Part shown: piece by piece, positions 24,444 through 34,262 of the stretch
How the letters are laid out: the number at the start of each line of letters is the position of its first letter
How positions within the stretch are numbered: the stretch's first letter is position 1
NCBI GenBank assembly: GCA_038234715.1
Contig: JBBQTD010000003.1
Span: 62,001 to 126,000, forward strand
Reading direction: 5' to 3'
DNA from: SZAS-103 sp038234715
GTDB lineage: Bacteria; Pseudomonadota; Gammaproteobacteria; Xanthomonadales; Xanthomonadaceae
DNA length: 64,000 nt
Notes under the pieces: generated by a model
Seen by the model: only the letters and a program-made list of their open reading frames with translations
Told to the model about the DNA's origin: nothing
Database searches by the model: none
Translations under genes and position numbers: made by a program

Positions 24444-26636
24444 CTACGCCGGCTGCAAATTCGCAAACGCCATCACCAGCCACTTCGGCCCCGCGTTCTC
24501 GAAGTTGACCTGGACGCGTGCGTGTGCCCCGGAGCCTTCGGCGTCCATCACCACGCCGATGCCGAAGCTCGGATGGGCGACGCGCTGGCCGAGCTTGAGT
24601 CCGTTGCCAGCCGGTTCGATGCGCTCGTTGATGCGTCCGCCATACACGGGCCTGCTGAGCTGGATCTTCGGGCGTACTTCGTGCAGCAGTTCGGCCGGGA
24701 TCTCGCGCAGGAAGCGCGATGGCTGGCCGTAGTTGTCCTGGCCGTGGATGCGGCGCACTTCGGCGTAGCACAGGATCAGTTTCTGGCGGGCGCGGGTGAT
24801 GCCGACGTAGGCGAGGCGGCGTTCTTCGGCGAGGCGTCCGGGTTCTTCAAGCGAGCGGCTGCTGGGGAACAGGCCTTCTTCGAGTCCCACCAGAAACACC
24901 AGCGGGAATTCGAGTCCCTTCGCGCTGTGCAGGGTCATCATCTGCACGGCGTCCTCGCCAGCTTCGGCCTGGCCTTCGCCGGCTTCGAGGGATGCGTAGG
25001 CGAGGAATGCGACGAGCTCGGACATGCCAGCGTTTTCTTCTTCGTCGCGACGCACGAAACGCGATGCGACCGAGACGAGTTCGTCGAGGTTGTCGGTGCG
25101 CGAATCGACCGCGCCGCGCGATTCGGCAGCGTAGTGTTCGCGCAGGCCGCTGCGCAGCAGCACGTGGTCGACCTGTTGCTTGAGGTCCATGTCGCGCAGT
25201 TCGCGCGACAACGCTTCGATGAGCTCGACGAATGCACGCAGCGCATTGCGCGCGCGCCCGGCAAGCGGACCGGCAACCGACAGCGCGATGGCAGCTTCGT
25301 ACATCGACGCCGCATTCTCGCGCGCATGCCGGCGCACCTCGTCGAGCGTGCGTCCGCCGATGCCGCGCACGGGCGTATTGACCGCCCTCTCGAACGCAGC
25401 GTCGTCGGCGCGGTTTGCGACCAGGCGCAGGTAGGCGAGGGTGTCCTTGATTTCGGCGCGTTCGAAGAAGCGTACGCCGCCATAGACGCGGTATGCGATG
25501 CCGTCGCGCGCGAATTCCTCTTCGAACGCGCGCGACTGCGCGTTGCTGCGGTACAGGATTGCGCAATCGCCGTACGCGCCGCCATCGCGCTGCCAGCGCT
25601 TGATGCGATCGACGACGAAGCGGGCCTCGTCGACTTCGCTGTAGGCCGCGTACAGGTCGACCGCATCGCCGTTGCCGCTGTCGGTCCAGAGCTGTTTGCC
25701 GAGGCGGTCGGTGTTGTGCAGGATCACCGCGTTCGCAGCGCCCAGGATGTTCGCGCTGGATCGGTAGTTCTGTTCGAGTTTCACCGTGCCGACGCGCGGG
25801 AAGTCGCGCAGGAAATGCTGCACGTTCTCGACTTTCGCGCCGCGCCAGCCGTAGATCGCCTGGTCGTCGTCACCGACCACGAACACCTTGCCCGTGTCGC
25901 CAGCGAGCATGCGGATGAACGCGTACTGGATGCTGTTGGTGTCCTGGAATTCGTCGACGAGCAGGTGCCCGAAGCGCTGTCGGTAATGCGCGAGCAATCC
26001 GGGATGTTCCAGCCACAGCTCGTGCGCGCGCAGCAGGATTTCCGCGAAGTCGACCAGCCCCGCGCGCTGGCAGCGCTTCTGGTATTCGTCGTATACCGCG
26101 AGCAGGGTTTGCGCGTAGTAGTCGCCCCCGGGCTGGATGTGCCTTGGTCGCCGGCCTTCGTCCTTCTGCGCATTGATCCACCACGCGATCTGGCGCGGGG
26201 TGAAACGGCCCTCGTCGATGTTCAGTTCAGCGACAAGGCGCTTGATCAGGCGCACCTGGTCGTCGGAGTCGAGCACCTGAAAAGTTTCCGGCAACCCGGC
26301 TTCCTGCCAGTGCAGGCGCAGCAGGCGATGCGCAAGTCCGTGGAAGGTGCCGATCCACATGCCTGTCCTGAGCCCTGTCGAAGGGCCGCGACTACCGACG
26401 GGCAGCATCGCGCCCGCGCGGTGGCGCATCTCGCCCGCGGCCTTGTTGGTGAAGGTGACGGCAAGGATTCCGTGCGCCGGGACGCCATGCACCTCGTGCA
26501 GCCACGCGATGCGGTGGATCAGCACGCGGGTCTTGCCGGAACCTGCGCCGGCCAGCACCAGGTAGTGTCCCGGCGGCGCGCTGACAGCCTCGCGCTGGGC
26601 CGGGTTCAGCCCGTCGAGCAAATGCGATACATCCAT
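24444..26636 (-). CDS. uvrD: DNA helicase II
   Basis: The 730-residue SF1A helicase unwinds DNA 3' to 5' in nucleotide excision and mismatch repair. Motifs in order: Walker A AGAGSGKT (about 29-36), FTNKAAGEM (Ia), WIGTFHGLAHRLL (Ib), VDEFQDTN (II), VGDDDQAIYGWRGA (III), LEQNYRSS (IV), MTLHSAKGLEFP (V), YVGITRARQKL (VI). Residues about 84-92 (GPSTGLRTG) are an insertion coded by a common short repeat, located just before motif Ib. The C-terminal GQRVAHPSFGIGVVMDAEG block is typical of UvrD. It starts at ATG 26636. Confidence 0.95.
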   Translation of the reverse strand: MDVSHLLDGLNPAQREAVSAPPGHYLVLAGAGSGKTRVLIHRIAWLHEVHGVPAHGILAVTFTNKAAGEMRHRAGAMLPVGSRGPSTGLRTGMWIGTFHGLAHRLLRLHWQEAGLPETFQVLDSDDQVRLIKRLVAELNIDEGRFTPRQIAWWINAQKDEGRRPRHIQPGGDYYAQTLLAVYDEYQKRCQRAGLVDFAEILLRAHELWLEHPGLLAHYRQRFGHLLVDEFQDTNSIQYAFIRMLAGDTGKVFVVGDDDQAIYGWRGAKVENVQHFLRDFPRVGTVKLEQNYRSSANILGAANAVILHNTDRLGKQLWTDSGNGDAVDLYAAYSEVDEARFVVDRIKRWQRDGGAYGDCAILYRSNAQSRAFEEEFARDGIAYRVYGGVRFFERAEIKDTLAYLRLVANRADDAAFERAVNTPVRGIGGRTLDEVRRHARENAASMYEAAIALSVAGPLAGRARNALRAFVELIEALSRELRDMDLKQQVDHVLLRSGLREHYAAESRGAVDSRTDNLDELVSVASRFVRRDEEENAGMSELVAFLAYASLEAGEGQAEAGEDAVQMMTLHSAKGLEFPLVFLVGLEEGLFPSSRSLEEPGRLAEERRLAYVGITRARQKLILCYAEVRRIHGQDNYGQPSRFLREIPAELLHEVRPKIQLSRPVYGGRINERIEPAGNGLKLGQRVAHPSFGIGVVMDAEGSGAHARVQVNFENAGPKWLVMAFANLQPA
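26362..26385. repeat. short dispersed repeat inserted in frame in uvrD
   Basis: CCTGTCCTGAGC-CCTGTCGAAGGG is the complement of the CCCTTCGACAGG-GCTCAGGACAGG repeat that is scattered through many proteobacterial genomes. Here it lies inside uvrD and encodes GPSTGLRTG. UvrD proteins normally lack these residues at this position. Confidence 0.75.
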
Positions 26637-26806
26637 GTACGCAGTTTACTTGAGCGTGGAAAGCGGGTCAGGTTGGTTCGCCCGGGATGACGCATCACGC
26701 GAGGTTTTTCCATTACCCCGACCCTCTCCCGTAGGCGGAAGGGGAAGATGCCCGGTTCTGTGGTAAATACGCAGTCGTACACCATCTCCTGTGGGTGGCA
26801 ACGTCA

Positions 26807-29224
26807 ATGGGACTACCCGGCGCCAACAGCGCCACCACGGCCACTGCGGCACAGCAGCTTGATCTGCTGGGCCGGCTGGCGGAGGCGGGTACGCCTAGGG
26901 CGGTCGCCGTGGAGGTTGTTCGCCTGGCTCTTGCTGAGCCAGCATGCGGGCAGGCCTGTGTCTGGTGGGGGCTGGCAGGGACGCAGGAACCCGAATGCGA
27001 GCCCGTGACGCGGCGCGACCCTGCCGACATGGAACTTGCGCGCGCGAGCCTGCACGCTTCGCCAGCACTGTCGACCGACGGAACACGCGTGGCGATCCGC
27101 CTGTGCAACGCGCATCCGGCGATCCTGCTGCTCAGCGTCGCCGGCCCGGCCGACGCGCAGCGCTTCATCGAGGCGACGACGACCCAGCTGATGATCGCCG
27201 GGCGCGCGCTGTGCAATGCGCTCGAGCGTGCGGAACTGCAGACGTCGCTGCAGCGGCTGGAACGTTCCGAACGCCTGCAGCGCGCGCTGTTCGCGATCTC
27301 CGACCTTGCCGGTTCGGACCGCGACATGCCCGACATGCTGCGCGGCATCCAGGGCATCGTCGGCACGCTGATGTATGCCGAGAATTTCTTCATCGTGCTG
27401 TACAACGCCGAGCGCGACGTGCTGCGCTTCCTGTACTTCGTCGATGTCGAGGATCCGCAGGCGCGCAATCCGCTGCTCGAGGTATCGATGAGCTCGCGCG
27501 AGCATTCGCTCACCTGGTACCTGATCCGCGATGGCAAGCCGTTGATGGGCAGTACCGAGGAACTGCTCGCGCAGATCTCCGGGCCGCTCGCGGTGGTCGG
27601 GCCGGACAGCCACGACTGGCTCGGCGTGCCGATGCTGCGCGATGGCCTGGTGCACGGTGCGATCGTGGTGCAGAGCTATGAGGAAACGATCGGTTATTCG
27701 GCCGACGATCGGACGCTGCTTGAATTCGTCGGCAGCCACATCCTGATCGCACTCGAGCGCAAGCAGGGCAAGGAAGACCTCGAACAGCGTGTGCGCCTGC
27801 GCACGGTCGAACTTGCGAATGCGAACGAAGTGTTGCAACTGGAAATCGTCGAACGCCAGCGCGCCGAGCGACTGCAGAAGGCATTGTTCGAAATCGCCCA
27901 GCTGGCCACCGCCGACATCAGCCAGCACGCGTTCTACCAGAGCGTGCACGCGATCGTCGGCGAGCTGCTGAATGCGGAAAACTTCTACATCGCGCTGGTG
28001 TCCGAGGATGGGGGCGCGCTCGATTTTCCCTATTACGTGGACGCCACGCGGTACTCGCAGGGATCGCGGCCGTTGGGGCGCGGCCTGAGCGAATACGTGA
28101 TCCGGCATGGCAAGCCCTTGCTGGGCATGACCCACGACATCGATGTGCTCGCCAGCCAGGGTGAGATTGCATTGAAGATGGCTGGTCCGCCGGCAGTGTG
28201 CTGGCTTGGAATTCCGTTGTTCGTCGGCGACGAGGCGATCGGGTTGATCGCGGTGCAGAGCTACGATGCGGCTGTCGTCTACGGGCGGCCGGACCAGGAG
28301 TTGCTGAGCTTCGTGGCATCGCAGGTCGCGAACAGCCTGCAGCGCCGCCGCTCCGCGCAGACCCTGCAAGTGGCGTATGCGCAACTCGAGCACCGGGTGC
28401 TCGAGCGCACGCGCGACCTGAGCAATACACTGCACCAGCTGCGCGATACCCAGGACGAACTGGTCCGCCAGGAAAAACTCGCGTCGCTGGGTGGACTGGT
28501 TGCGGGCATCGCGCATGAGATCAACACGCCGCTCGGGATCTGCATCACCGCAACCACGCATGTGCAGGGCGAGCTCGGCCATTGGCGCAAGGAGAATGCC
28601 GCCGGTGGGCTCGACACGAAGAGGGTGACCACGATGCTCGACGAGCTCGACGTGGCGATGCACATCCTCGACAACAATATCCGCCGCGGCGCCGAGTTGG
28701 TGCGCTCGTTCAAGCAGGTCGCGGTGGACCAGTCGTCGGGACAGCGGCGCATGTTCGACCTGGCCGAGTACCTCGACGAGATCGTGCTGTCGCTCAAGCC
28801 CAAGCTCAAGCACGCTCCGTGTTCGGTTCACGTGGAGTGTCGCACCGGCATCCTGATGGACAGCTTTCCGGGGGCGCTTTCGCAGGTGGTGACCAACCTG
28901 ATCATGAATGCGCTGCTGCACGCATTCGATGGCCGCCAGGGTGGCGTCATCACCGTGCACGCTGATCTTGATGGCGAGGATGTGGTGCTCAAGGTCGCCG
29001 ACGATGGCGTCGGCATGGCCGCGAGTGATCTCAAGCAGTTTTTCGATCCGTTCTTCACCACCAAGCGCGGCAGTGGCGGTACCGGGCTTGGCGCGCATGT
29101 CGTCTTCAACCAGGTCACCAACGTATTGGGTGGGACGATCCGGGTCGTCAGTGCGCCCGGCTCCGGGCTGCAGGTGCAGATGCGGCTGCCACGCATGCTG
29201 GGAGCCGTGGTTGCGGTGAACTGA
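26807..29224 (+). CDS. cytoplasmic double-GAF sensor histidine kinase
   Basis: The 805-residue protein has no membrane segment. Two similar GAF domains (about residues 150-320 and 360-520) share RLQ(R/K)ALF(A/E)I...GTLMYAENFFIVL / GELLNAENFYIAL and LGVPMLRDG / LGIPLFVGD. They are joined and followed by coiled segments (LEQRVRLRTVELANANEVLQ; LEHRVLERTRDL). The H-box GIAHEINTPLGI has its histidine near 569, and the ATPase domain shows NLIMNALLHAF, VADDGVGM and GTGLGAHVVFNQV. A response regulator gene is not adjacent. GTG at 26795 is an alternative start. Confidence 0.88.
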   Translation: MGLPGANSATTATAAQQLDLLGRLAEAGTPRAVAVEVVRLALAEPACGQACVWWGLAGTQEPECEPVTRRDPADMELARASLHASPALSTDGTRVAIRLCNAHPAILLLSVAGPADAQRFIEATTTQLMIAGRALCNALERAELQTSLQRLERSERLQRALFAISDLAGSDRDMPDMLRGIQGIVGTLMYAENFFIVLYNAERDVLRFLYFVDVEDPQARNPLLEVSMSSREHSLTWYLIRDGKPLMGSTEELLAQISGPLAVVGPDSHDWLGVPMLRDGLVHGAIVVQSYEETIGYSADDRTLLEFVGSHILIALERKQGKEDLEQRVRLRTVELANANEVLQLEIVERQRAERLQKALFEIAQLATADISQHAFYQSVHAIVGELLNAENFYIALVSEDGGALDFPYYVDATRYSQGSRPLGRGLSEYVIRHGKPLLGMTHDIDVLASQGEIALKMAGPPAVCWLGIPLFVGDEAIGLIAVQSYDAAVVYGRPDQELLSFVASQVANSLQRRRSAQTLQVAYAQLEHRVLERTRDLSNTLHQLRDTQDELVRQEKLASLGGLVAGIAHEINTPLGICITATTHVQGELGHWRKENAAGGLDTKRVTTMLDELDVAMHILDNNIRRGAELVRSFKQVAVDQSSGQRRMFDLAEYLDEIVLSLKPKLKHAPCSVHVECRTGILMDSFPGALSQVVTNLIMNALLHAFDGRQGGVITVHADLDGEDVVLKVADDGVGMAASDLKQFFDPFFTTKRGSGGTGLGAHVVFNQVTNVLGGTIRVVSAPGSGLQVQMRLPRMLGAVVAVN

Positions 29225-29242
29225 AACGACTGCAGCGAAGGC

Positions 29243-32200
29243 TCAAGCGGGCGTCGTTTTCCTGATCCCGGCAAGCATCGCCTCGAACGGCTCCGGACGA
29301 CCCAGCAGGTAGCCCTGCACTTCATCGCAGCCACGCTCACGCAGCCACTCGAGCTGTGCCTGGGTTTCGACGCCTTCGGCAACGGTCCCGAGGCCGAGGC
29401 TGTGCGCAAGCCGGATGATCGAGGTGCAGATTGCTTCGTCGTCGTCGTCGTGGCCCAGGTCGCGCACGAAGGTGCGGTCGATCTTCAGGCGGTCGATCGG
29501 CAGACGCTTGAGGTAGGCCAGGCTGGAATAGCCGGTACCGAAATCGTCGACCGAGATCGACACGCCCATGTCGTCGAGCCGGCGCATCACGTCGATCGCG
29601 GATTCAGGGTTGGCCATGATGACGCTCTCGGTGAGCTCGAGTTCGAGTACGCCGCGCGGCAAGGCGTGGCTGCGCATCGCCGATTCCACGTCGGCGTAGA
29701 GGTCCTGCTGGAACTGCAGCGCCGAGACGTTGACAGCGATGCGCAAGTGTCCGAATCCCTGCGTCGCGAGCACCGCATGGTTGCGTGCGGCTTCATGCAA
29801 CACCCAGCGCCCAAGCGGGACGATCAAGCCGCTCTCCTCGCACACGCTGATGAAGTGACCCGGCAGCAGCAGGCCCTGCCCGGGATGTTGCCAGCGCACC
29901 AGCGCTTCGAGTGCAACCGGGGCGCCGCCCATGTCGAAGAGGGGCTGGAATGCGAGCACGAATTCCTCGCGCTCGAGCGCGAGGCGCAATTCGCTGACCA
30001 GGCGCAGCCGCGCGGACACCTGGGTGTCGAACGCCGGCTGGTAGGCCACCACGCAATTGCGACCGCCCTGCTTGGCCTTGTACATCGCGAGATCGGCATG
30101 CATCAACATGGCCTCGGCGGTGGTGCCCGCCTCGGGCGAACGGCACCAGCCGATGCTCGCGCTGATGTAGTGGGACACGCCGGACAGGTCGAACGGCTTG
30201 GCGAGCGCTGCATTCACGCAGGTGATCGCCATTGCGACGCCGCGATCGTCGGTGCGCTCGGTCAGCACGATCACGAATTCGTCGCCGCCGAAACGCGCGA
30301 CCGTGTCGGTGTCGCCGACTGCAGTCTCCAGGCGACGCGCCACCGCGCGCAGAGTGGCGTCGCCCGCGGTGTGGCCGAGGCTGTCGTTGATCAGCTTGAA
30401 CTCGTCCAGGTCGACGAACAGTACTGCAATCGTGCGTGCGTGGCGCTCGGCGTTGAGCAGCGACTGTTGCAGGCGATCCACCAGCAGCTGCCGGTTCGGC
30501 AGGCCGGTCAGTTCGTCGTGGGTCGCGCGGAAAGCGAGCTGTTCCTGCGCGCGCTGGCGTTCGGTCACGTCGGACTGGATGCTCACGAAATGGGTCAGCG
30601 CGCCAATGTCGTCGCGCACGGGGGCCAGGTAGAAATCGTTCCAGAACATCTGGCCGTCCTTGCGATGGTCGCGCAGCAGCACGCGCACTTCGCGTTGCTC
30701 GGCGATCGCGCGGCGAATCGCCGCGACCTCGGGCTGCTCCGACTCCGTGCCTTCGAGGAGGAAGTGGAAGCTGCTGCCCAGCAGCTCGTCGGCGTCGTAG
30801 CCGCTCATTTTTTCGAATGCATGGTTGACGTAGACCGCGGGCATCCCGGGCAGGCGCGCGTCCGCGACGACGATGCCGTTGTCGGCCGATTCCACTGCGC
30901 GCCGCAGCAACCGCAAGTCGATCTCGTCGCGATTGCGCTGGGTGATGTCGATCATGCCGCCGACCGCGCGGGTCACCCGGCCATGCGCATTGCGCAGCAG
31001 CGCGCCGCGATCGAGGACGTCGGCGTAGCTGCCGTCCTTGCGGCGGAAACGAAAGCGTTCCTCCCAGTGGTTCGCATCCGAGTCGATGCCGCGCTGCACG
31101 CTGGTGGTCGCGCGCACGCGATCGTCCGGGTGGATCAGGTCGGCCCAGCCTTTCAGGTTGGGCTCGACGTCTTCGCGCGCGTATCCGAACAGCACGAAAT
31201 AGCTGTCGCTGCGCCAGGTGGTTCCGGCCTCGACGTCCCAGTCCCAGATCGCGTCGTTGGTCGCGCGCGCGATCAGCTGGAAGCGCTGGTCGTTGCGTTC
31301 GCGTTCGGTGACATCCAGAGCCAGCACCAGGCGCGCACGGCGTCCCTCGAATTCGATGTCGTGGGAATGGATGGCGGCGCGCAGCCGGGTGCCGTCCTTG
31401 CGCAGGTGGGTCCAGACAAGACCTTGCGGACGATCTGCCGCATCCGTGCGTGCGGCCGCGCGTACCGCTTCGACGTCCTCCGCCGGCCGGATGTCGAGCA
31501 CGGTACCAGCCAGCAATTCCTCGCGGGAGTAGCCATAACTGGCGAGCATCGCATCGTTGATCGCAAGGAACCGCAGCGTTTCGCGATCGAACACCCACAT
31601 CGGCATCGGATTGTTTTCGAACAGATAGCGGTATTCGTTCTGCGCGTCGTGCAGGCGCTGGCGGGTTGTCGCAAGTTCGGTGACATCCTGCTGGATGCCG
31701 CGCAGTACGCGCCGTCCCGGTGTGGTATCCACCCATTCGCCACGCGCATGCACGACCCGAATGGTTCCGTCCGGACGCGCGATCCGGTACTCGGTCTCGA
31801 AGGGCTCGCCACCACCGAGCATCTTCTCGAAGTAGCCGCGCATGCGTTCGCGGTCCTCAGGGTGGACAAAGTCGGGAATCTCGGCGACCGGAAACGCGCC
31901 CGCGCGCGCCGGCAATCCGTAAATCGCGAAGATCTCGTCCGACCACGTGACCTGCCCGGTATCCAGGTGCCAGGTCCAGTCGCCGAGGCAGGCGATACGG
32001 CGCGCTTCCTCGGCGCGGTGCGATTGCGCTTGCAGGTCGGCCAGCAGCTGCGCCTGGCCGGCGTGGCTGCGGGTGAATGCACGGCTGAGCCAGAACCACA
32101 ATGCGCCGATCAGTAGCACCGCGCCGAAGCTGATCGCTGCGAAGGGCCACCAGACGGCGAGGATCTGCCGGTGCGCGGTGCCGACCAGAACGATCAGCGG

Positions 32201-32965
32201 CGAATGCGGCATGCGCTGGAAAACGATCTGCCGCTGCACGCCGTCGAGCGTCCTTGCCTCGAGAAATTGGCCGGATGGCTGGTGGCGATGCACGGGATCA
32301 AAAATCGGGCTGTGGTCCAGTCGCGTGCCCACATAGGTCTGGTTGGCTGCCGACCGGGCGAGAAGGACACCGTCGCCATGCAGCAGGTTGAGGATTGCGT
32401 CGGGGCCGAGCTCGTAGCCGGCGAGCACCTCCGCGAACCAATCGGCGTCGATGCGCGCACCGATCCGCCAGCCGACGATTCCGTCCCAGGCCACCGGCAC
32501 CACCCATCGGCTCGAGGGTGCCGTCCGCATTGGTGGCCCGATGTTCAGGCCAGGTGGACGCGCATCGGCATCGCGAGGCGGCAGCCACCGCGCATCCGCC
32601 GGGCGGCCCTGCAGGTCGGTTGCGTGTCCGTCGTGCAGGAGCACGATGTCGCGCAGCATGTCAGCTTGCGCTGCCGCAGCCGAAGTCGGCGGCACGTTGT
32701 GTTCCGCTGCTGCGGCGACATCCGTTGCGATCGCGCGCAGTGTCGCGGCAAGCCATACCAGTCTGTCGCCCAATTGACGTCGCACGGATTGGGCGACGAG
32801 CTCCCCACGTTCCGCAGCAGACGCGTGCTCGCGGCCAATCTCGTACCAGAGCAGGGTCGCGAACAGGATCGGCAACAACACCGACAGGCACAGGCCCGCA
32901 AACAGGGGGCCGCGAAAACGCACGGCAGCCGGAAGTTGCGGGTCGGATCGCACCAACGCCTTCAT
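29243..32965 (-). CDS. membrane PAS-GGDEF-EAL protein (cyclic di-GMP enzyme)
   Basis: The 1240-residue protein has a membrane segment near residues 15-36, a periplasmic sensor region, a second membrane segment near 285-310 and several PAS domains. The repeated pattern includes GDWTWHLDTGQVTWSDEIF, NPMPMWVFDRETLRFLAIND, and AIWDWDVEAGTTWRSDS. A GGDEF domain follows, with an intact RFGGDEFVIVL near 892, then an EAL domain with VALEALVRW near 1019, LELTESVIM, DDFGTGYSS and LKIDRTFV. Both catalytic motifs look complete, so it could make or degrade cyclic di-GMP. It converges with the histidine kinase 18 bases away. The ATG at 32965 starts MKALVRS. Confidence 0.9.
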   Translation of the reverse strand: MKALVRSDPQLPAAVRFRGPLFAGLCLSVLLPILFATLLWYEIGREHASAAERGELVAQSVRRQLGDRLVWLAATLRAIATDVAAAAEHNVPPTSAAAAQADMLRDIVLLHDGHATDLQGRPADARWLPPRDADARPPGLNIGPPMRTAPSSRWVVPVAWDGIVGWRIGARIDADWFAEVLAGYELGPDAILNLLHGDGVLLARSAANQTYVGTRLDHSPIFDPVHRHQPSGQFLEARTLDGVQRQIVFQRMPHSPLIVLVGTAHRQILAVWWPFAAISFGAVLLIGALWFWLSRAFTRSHAGQAQLLADLQAQSHRAEEARRIACLGDWTWHLDTGQVTWSDEIFAIYGLPARAGAFPVAEIPDFVHPEDRERMRGYFEKMLGGGEPFETEYRIARPDGTIRVVHARGEWVDTTPGRRVLRGIQQDVTELATTRQRLHDAQNEYRYLFENNPMPMWVFDRETLRFLAINDAMLASYGYSREELLAGTVLDIRPAEDVEAVRAAARTDAADRPQGLVWTHLRKDGTRLRAAIHSHDIEFEGRRARLVLALDVTERERNDQRFQLIARATNDAIWDWDVEAGTTWRSDSYFVLFGYAREDVEPNLKGWADLIHPDDRVRATTSVQRGIDSDANHWEERFRFRRKDGSYADVLDRGALLRNAHGRVTRAVGGMIDITQRNRDEIDLRLLRRAVESADNGIVVADARLPGMPAVYVNHAFEKMSGYDADELLGSSFHFLLEGTESEQPEVAAIRRAIAEQREVRVLLRDHRKDGQMFWNDFYLAPVRDDIGALTHFVSIQSDVTERQRAQEQLAFRATHDELTGLPNRQLLVDRLQQSLLNAERHARTIAVLFVDLDEFKLINDSLGHTAGDATLRAVARRLETAVGDTDTVARFGGDEFVIVLTERTDDRGVAMAITCVNAALAKPFDLSGVSHYISASIGWCRSPEAGTTAEAMLMHADLAMYKAKQGGRNCVVAYQPAFDTQVSARLRLVSELRLALEREEFVLAFQPLFDMGGAPVALEALVRWQHPGQGLLLPGHFISVCEESGLIVPLGRWVLHEAARNHAVLATQGFGHLRIAVNVSALQFQQDLYADVESAMRSHALPRGVLELELTESVIMANPESAIDVMRRLDDMGVSISVDDFGTGYSSLAYLKRLPIDRLKIDRTFVRDLGHDDDDEAICTSIIRLAHSLGLGTVAEGVETQAQLEWLRERGCDEVQGYLLGRPEPFEAMLAGIRKTTPA

Positions 32966-33199
32966 TTTTGCCAGTCCCGCGCGTCGATCGTGTGCTGCAG
33001 CGTCAATGCCATCGCATCGCTCCAAAAAAATAGCGTCGCCGGGACGACCTATGCTCACCTGCACCGTGTTCGTGTCGAGGGCGAGTCAGGTTGTCGCAAC
33101 ACCGGCATGGCTGGCCGGTCGCCCGATCGGCGGGGCGCATGCATTGACGATGATGCCAGTAGACCATGGATCGATGGTGTTGCTGCCCGGGCGCCCTGA

Positions 33200-34243
33200 T
33201 CACGGCACATGGACGCCCGGAAGCTGCATGACAAATTCCGCACCCATCATTTGCGATGGCGTGCTGTAGCCGGCAGGAGCGACGCCACGCAGCAGCCGCT
33301 CGACGATTCCAAGCGATGCGGTCACGGTGAGTGCGTAGCCATTCGGCGTGACCAGCTGCCGCTTGACCTCGCGTCCGTTCGCGTCGCGCACTTCGCCCCA
33401 GACGTGGGTGACCGTGGAGTCGCGCCTGTCGTCGGAAGGTCCGCGCACGGTCTTCTCGACGCGGCGCTTCATCCTGTTCTGCACGAACGACGTGCGCAAC
33501 AGTGGCCCGAGCATGCGCATCCTGCGCACGTTCGCGATGGTCTGCGGCGATACCGCCATGTACACCTCGATGTTGGGAATCCCGGTGGACACAAACGCTG
33601 TGTACACGTCGCCCCACGGAATCGTCATCGCGCTGCGCTGCTGGCCATCGCGTTCGAAGCTGCGCGACTTCCATGCGAGCGGCACGCGCACGAGCTGGCC
33701 GTCGATGCGCGCACGGCCTCCATTACCGAGCCCTTCGACGCTGGTCTTGGCGGTGCCAGGGCTCGGACCACCGCCGGCCTCGAAGGCGAGCACGAGCTGA
33801 ATCGCGCCGGGCAGGTCGCGCTTGAGCATCGCGGCCAGGCAATCGGTTGGTACCACGTCGAACCCCGCGCCGGGCATCACCACGATGCCGCGTTCGATCG
33901 CGCGCGCATCCTGCGCATGGCAGTGCGCGAACACGTCGATTTCGCCGGTGATGTCCAGGTAGTGCGCGCCGACCGCAATGCAGGCCTCGAGCATCGGCGC
34001 GGACGTCGCCGAGAAAGGTCCGGCGCAGTGCAGCACCATGCCGATGCCGTCGAGCCCACGCCGCAGTGCCGCCGCATCCGAAAGATCGAAAGCCCGATGT
34101 TTCAGGTCGAGTTCGTCGGCAAGCGTTGCGACCGATGCGCTGCGTCCGGCCAGCACCGGCGACAATCCCCGGAGTTTCGCTTCACGCGCGATGAGCTTGC
34201 CGGTGTAGCCGTTCGCGCCGTAGATCATCCAGTCCATCGACAT
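33200..34243 (-). CDS. saccharopine dehydrogenase-like / trans-acting enoyl reductase family protein
   Basis: The 347-residue protein begins with a Rossmann nucleotide-binding motif, WMIYGANGYTGKLIA, and continues with VLHCAGPFSATSAPMLEACIAVGAHYLDITGE, typical of the saccharopine dehydrogenase-like NAD(P)-binding family that includes trans-acting enoyl reductases. PGAGFDVVPTDCLAA is also characteristic. The substrate is unknown. It lies 19 bases upstream of a short-chain dehydrogenase on the same strand reading toward it in tandem, suggesting a shared lipid- or ketone-related pathway. This is an inference. Confidence 0.78.
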   Translation of the reverse strand: MSMDWMIYGANGYTGKLIAREAKLRGLSPVLAGRSASVATLADELDLKHRAFDLSDAAALRRGLDGIGMVLHCAGPFSATSAPMLEACIAVGAHYLDITGEIDVFAHCHAQDARAIERGIVVMPGAGFDVVPTDCLAAMLKRDLPGAIQLVLAFEAGGGPSPGTAKTSVEGLGNGGRARIDGQLVRVPLAWKSRSFERDGQQRSAMTIPWGDVYTAFVSTGIPNIEVYMAVSPQTIANVRRMRMLGPLLRTSFVQNRMKRRVEKTVRGPSDDRRDSTVTHVWGEVRDANGREVKRQLVTPNGYALTVTASLGIVERLLRGVAPAGYSTPSQMMGAEFVMQLPGVHVP

Positions 34244-34262
34244 TCCTTGGGTGCTGGTCAGG

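Noticed and set aside
24147..26690. An 847-residue ORF on the + strand
   Set aside because: It is antisense to uvrD with all helicase motifs. It has no domain of its own.
26813..29098. A 761-residue ORF on the - strand
   Set aside because: It is the mirror frame of the GAF histidine kinase.
29402..32116. A 904-residue ORF on the + strand
   Set aside because: It lies entirely antisense to the well-supported PAS-GGDEF-EAL gene, and its composition (rich in H, R, A, V) is that of a mirror frame.
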